A DNA stretch of 21,005 nucleotides from contig JAQGBZ010000673.1 in NCBI GenBank assembly GCA_034687125.1, positions 1-21,005 on the forward strand, given 5' to 3'. Below are positions 18,403 through 21,005 of the stretch, piece by piece. The notes under the pieces are model-generated. The model did not search any database. It was not told the origin of the DNA and saw nothing but the letters and a program-made list of their open reading frames with translations. A program made the position numbers and the translations under genes. The DNA is from Neelides folsomi (taxonomy: Eukaryota > Arthropoda > Collembola > Neelipleona > Neelidae). The stretch's first letter is position 1. Each line of letters begins with the position of its first letter.

Positions 18403-19221
18403 TTATAAAATGTTTCCAAATACACCTCCAAGAGTTCCGGCAATTGATCCCACCACGACTGGAGGAATTTCTATAATTAGAAAATATATAACCAGCAAAT
18501 TAAAAAAAATTTTGAAAACAATATAAATTATGATTTTGATAGATTCCAACTTAAAATAAGCTAAGAGCATATAAAAGCAAGTGTATTAATTTAACGATAG
18601 AATAGGAAATTATAAAATCATCTCTTTTGATTCAAACGTGTGTAGACATTAATATCAAAATAGTTTTTTGTTAAAGAAACCTACAATTTTGAATATAGAG
18701 CAATTAAGAATAGACTTAATTTTTAACATGCTTTAAAGAAAAAATTATAGAAAACTAAATATTTTTCAATTTACCATACATATTGAATGATATAATTTGA
18801 CTTTTAAATTAATTTTTTGATTATATGAGGCACACTAATACTAATTGATTTAATAATGCATAGCATATGGGTTGAGTCAAAAGTTGCTTGTTTTTAAAAG
18901 TAATTATTTATTAAAAAAAGAAAGCACCTCTTGATGCAACATGTTAGAAAAAATAGTTACACTTATATATTTTTTATCGGTGGCGTCAATAGTTGCTTTC
19001 TTTTTAAAGTGATTGTTTATTAAAAAAAGAAAAACTTTTGAAGCACCATGTATAAATAATATACTTAATGTTTAATATAATTTAATACCTCCAATGCCTC
19101 CCACAAGATCACCAACGGTACCCAGCAAATCTGGGGCTACCTGTGGCGCTCCAAATGAATAATCAACCATATACAAACAAAATATGGCCAGAACGAAAAG
19201 TGTAAAAAAGTTGAAAAACAT
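18403..19221 (-). CDS. Small secreted hydrophobic Gly-rich peptide, two exons, 66 aa
   Basis: Exon 1 (19221-19089) encodes MFFNFFTLFVLAIFCLYMV, a strong signal sequence, then DYSFGAPQVAPDLLGTVGDL and VGGIG. The donor G|GTATTAA follows in phase 1. Exon 2 (18470-18403) starts after the acceptor ATTATAG, completes a Glu codon, and encodes IPPVVVGSIAGTLGGVFGNIL before TAA. The combined length is 67 codons including the stop. A TATA box 83 bp upstream supports a real promoter. After signal cleavage, probably near YSFG|APQ, a mature peptide of about 42 residues would remain. It is rich in Gly, Val, Leu and Pro, has no cysteine, and is net acidic (Asp, Asp, Glu). I do not recognise the family. Such peptides occur among secreted defensive, cuticular or signalling peptides, but nothing here decides between these. 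The 618-bp intron contains a duplicated block. Confidence 0.75.
18873..19051. repeat. Two-copy direct repeat in the intron of the small peptide gene
   Basis: About 70 bp at 18873-18944 (TGAGTCAAAAGTTGCTTG...GCAACATGT) recurs at about 18982-19051 (GGCGTCAATAGTTGCTTTC...GCACCATGT) in the same orientation. They share AGTTGCTT, TTTATTAAAAAAAGAAA and (A/C)CATGT. It is probably an old local duplication or paired relics of one repeat family. Confidence 0.65.
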
Positions 19222-19303
19222 GGTTTCACGATTTGAAATTCAAACTTTGATTTGAATTTGGTTTGATTTGATTTGTTGTAATTTAATTTTTGTTGAACTT
19301 TTT

Positions 19304-19311
19304 CTTTTATA
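19304..19311 (-). promoter_or_regulatory. TATA box of the small secreted peptide gene
   Basis: The minus strand reads TATAAAAG here, 83-90 bp upstream of the ATG at 19221. The motif is the same as in front of the EB copy 2 and Pro/Tyr-rich genes. Confidence 0.65.
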
Positions 19312-20319
19312 GCAATTTCATCAAAAGAATAAATTCATCATCACGGTTTTAAAGTAATTCATTGAATTTTGACCGATTCATTAGCATATATTGATACAAG
19401 GTTTATGACCTAACTGACCTACATATTTAATTTAATAAATATTTATGTTCCCGTATGAATTCACAATTAATGGAAATTTTTTACTTTCTATTTTAAAATT
19501 GACCTAATTGTTCCATGCAAATTAACTATTATAGTATTCAGGAATGTTATATAAGAAGTCAATTTTTATACTTTTTATATAAAATGCATGTTACTTATTT
19601 ATTACTTATTACCGAAATTAGTATAAACATTTATTCTTAACTTGGTTCGTTCCGAATTCGAAACTGATTTAATGAATAAGAATAAGTTTAAAGAATTAAT
19701 ATTCTCAATCTTTCAAACTTAAGCTTTAATCTTTTGTAAAATATTCTTAGCGATAATATTTAAAAATTCAGAAGCATAAAAATTTATTATTTACATTCAG
19801 GGGCGTACCCAGCCCAAAATTTTTACTAGGCCTTTTTTCTGAGAATAATTTTATATAGTTTATAGATTTTTCCTTAAACATTGATGTCTGTTTATTCTTT
19901 ATTCTAACAAATTACAGCTAGTATTTTACAATTGTTATTTTTATTCACTTTTGGAATACTTGGTTTCACTTCAGGCTTATAAAAATAATCATTTTATTGT
20001 TGATATACAATAAATGTAGATATACGTCTATTAAATAGATAAGCATAATTAATATATATATAAAAATTACCTTTGTTTTTAAAAATTAATAATTGAACAA
20101 CGTCTTTAATTTAATTATGTAGTAAATTTAAGTTAAATTATCATACTTTGTTTAAATGGTATAAACTGTATAAATAAAAGTAATAATAATATTGTACATT
20201 AAACTGTGATTTAAAATTAAGTGAGTGTTTTAAGGGGGACACGTTGATTCCAATTATTATGAACATTTTCATAATAAATAGTCGATTAGCTTAATATTAT
20301 AAATATCCAAGAAAAATAA
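19312..20319. other. AT-rich intergenic region
   Basis: There is no coding exon here. The only structured element is a hAT-like terminus at about 19798. The rest is low-complexity AT-rich DNA up to the zinc-finger gene. Confidence 0.55.
19798..19815 (+). mobile_element. Lone hAT-like transposon terminus
   Basis: CAGGGGCGTACCCAGCCC closely matches the common CAGGGGCGTA(G/C)CCAG start of animal hAT-type inverted repeats (family knowledge). No matching inverted copy was found downstream within the window, so it is a solo end, a decayed copy or a chance match. Confidence 0.4.
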
Positions 20320-20966
20320 ATGGCTTCAATCAAAACAAGTTCGATGAGTTGCGGAGGAATTCGACATACAAAAATAATTGTGGATAAAAAGAATAAACCT
20401 TACAAGTGCAACTATTGTTCGGATCGATTAAATATTCTTCAAGTAAAAGAGACCACATGAGATGTAAACTTTCAAAGACGGAAATTCATTGGTGCAAAAT
20501 ATGTAAGAAAAACATGTCCACAGCTTATAATTTGAAAATTCACACAAGATTGCACACAGGAGAAAAACCATTACAGTGTATATTTTGCAATAAACGATTT
20601 GTCCAAGTTCCCCATCTCAATATTCACATAAGACGACACACAAAAGAAAAGCCCTTCAACTGCCAATTATGTCTAAAGGCACTTAAAGAAACCGGACCGC
20701 AATTACACGAAAGACTTCACAATAGCGAAAAACCATTTGAATGCTCATCTTGTGGAATGCGCTTTATTCAAATTCATCATTTAAAAGAATATATTGAACT
20801 TAATCACAGAGTTTTAAAGAAAGAATTTATATGTAATTTTTGTGGAAAATGTTTTAGAGAGATTTATGCATTGAATTGCCACCTTCGGATTCACACAGAG
20901 GAAAAACCATTTAAATGCAACTGTATCATCGTTTTCCCAAGTGAAAATGGGAAAATTTCAAAGTGA
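20320..20966 (+). pseudogene. C2H2 zinc-finger gene, frameshifted and damaged
   Basis: From the ATG at 20320 the frame reads MASIKTSSMSCGG, then KPYKCNYCSDR, the start of a zinc finger, but stops at 20460. The finger's continuation (KYSSSKRDHMRC) is in another frame, which runs to 20966. A single missing base near 20428 would explain this. Downstream fingers joined by TGEKP-type linkers are: WCKIC...HTRLH (intact), LQCIFC...HIRRH (intact), FNCQLC...HERLH (one residue short between Cys and His), FECSSC...Y...H (first His replaced by Tyr), FICNFC...HLRIH (intact), then a last one that breaks off after FKCN. C2H2 arrays normally bind DNA in the nucleus. A shorter intact model could start at the ATG at 20457. 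The damage suggests a decaying copy, but a single sequencing error at 20428 cannot be excluded. Confidence 0.7.
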
Positions 20967-20997
20967 AAATGATGAGGTCAAAGGTCAAGTGAAAACG
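20932..20997 (+). repeat. AAGTGAAAAYG repeats and a small hairpin at the broken 3' end of the zinc-finger gene
   Basis: AAGTGAAAATG occurs at 20939 and 20961, and AAGTGAAAACG at 20987. The first lies in the loop of an inverted pair, TTTTCCCA and TGGGAAAA (about 20932-20955). This replaces the expected second Cys of the last finger, so an inserted repeat probably begins near 20920 and continues beyond the window. Confidence 0.5.
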
Positions 20998-21005
20998 AGG
21001 GTTTT

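Overview
This is a compact, very AT-rich piece of animal nuclear genome, almost certainly from an arthropod. The reasons are short spliceosomal introns with GT..AG ends in several genes, TATA boxes (TATAAAAG) about 60-90 bp upstream of start codons, a divergent single-exon ionotropic receptor, tandem EB-module secreted proteins, an F-box/LRR gene, and small cut-and-paste transposons. A springtail or another hexapod would fit, but that is inference. No bacterial, organellar, rRNA, tRNA or CRISPR feature was seen.

Positions 1-11.3 kb: all recognised genes are on the minus strand. Reading left to right they are: the 3' half of a cysteine-rich protein gene (1396-1888); two short inverted-repeat transposons (1951-2095 and 2149-2576); a two-exon gene for a small secreted Pro/Tyr-rich protein with a furin-like site (2614-3049); a five-exon F-box/leucine-rich-repeat gene (3755-6540) that joins three separate long reading frames; and two intronless tandem paralogues encoding secreted EB-module cysteine-rich proteins (7455-9008 and 9658-11214).

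Positions 11.4-14.6 kb are a transposon cluster. It holds a decayed pogo/Tigger-like element with TA target duplication (11426-13490), carrying a broken CENP-B/DDE transposase and a striking series of TAATGGA motifs, and then a non-autonomous hAT-like element with an 8-bp target duplication (13704-14545).

Positions 14.8-21 kb: an orphan terminal coding exon (14813-15133, +); an intronless divergent ionotropic receptor of 673 aa (16074-18095, +); a 96-bp imperfect palindrome (18166-18261); a previously hidden two-exon gene for a 66-aa secreted hydrophobic/Gly-rich peptide with its own TATA box (18403-19221, -); a lone hAT-like terminus (about 19798); and a C2H2 zinc-finger gene (20320-20966, +) that is frameshifted, has damaged fingers and is interrupted at its 3' end by short repeats.

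No joint pathway links these genes. The common theme is fast-evolving arthropod gene families (secreted peptides, EB proteins, F-box/LRR, ionotropic receptors) separated by AT-rich spacers and DNA transposons.
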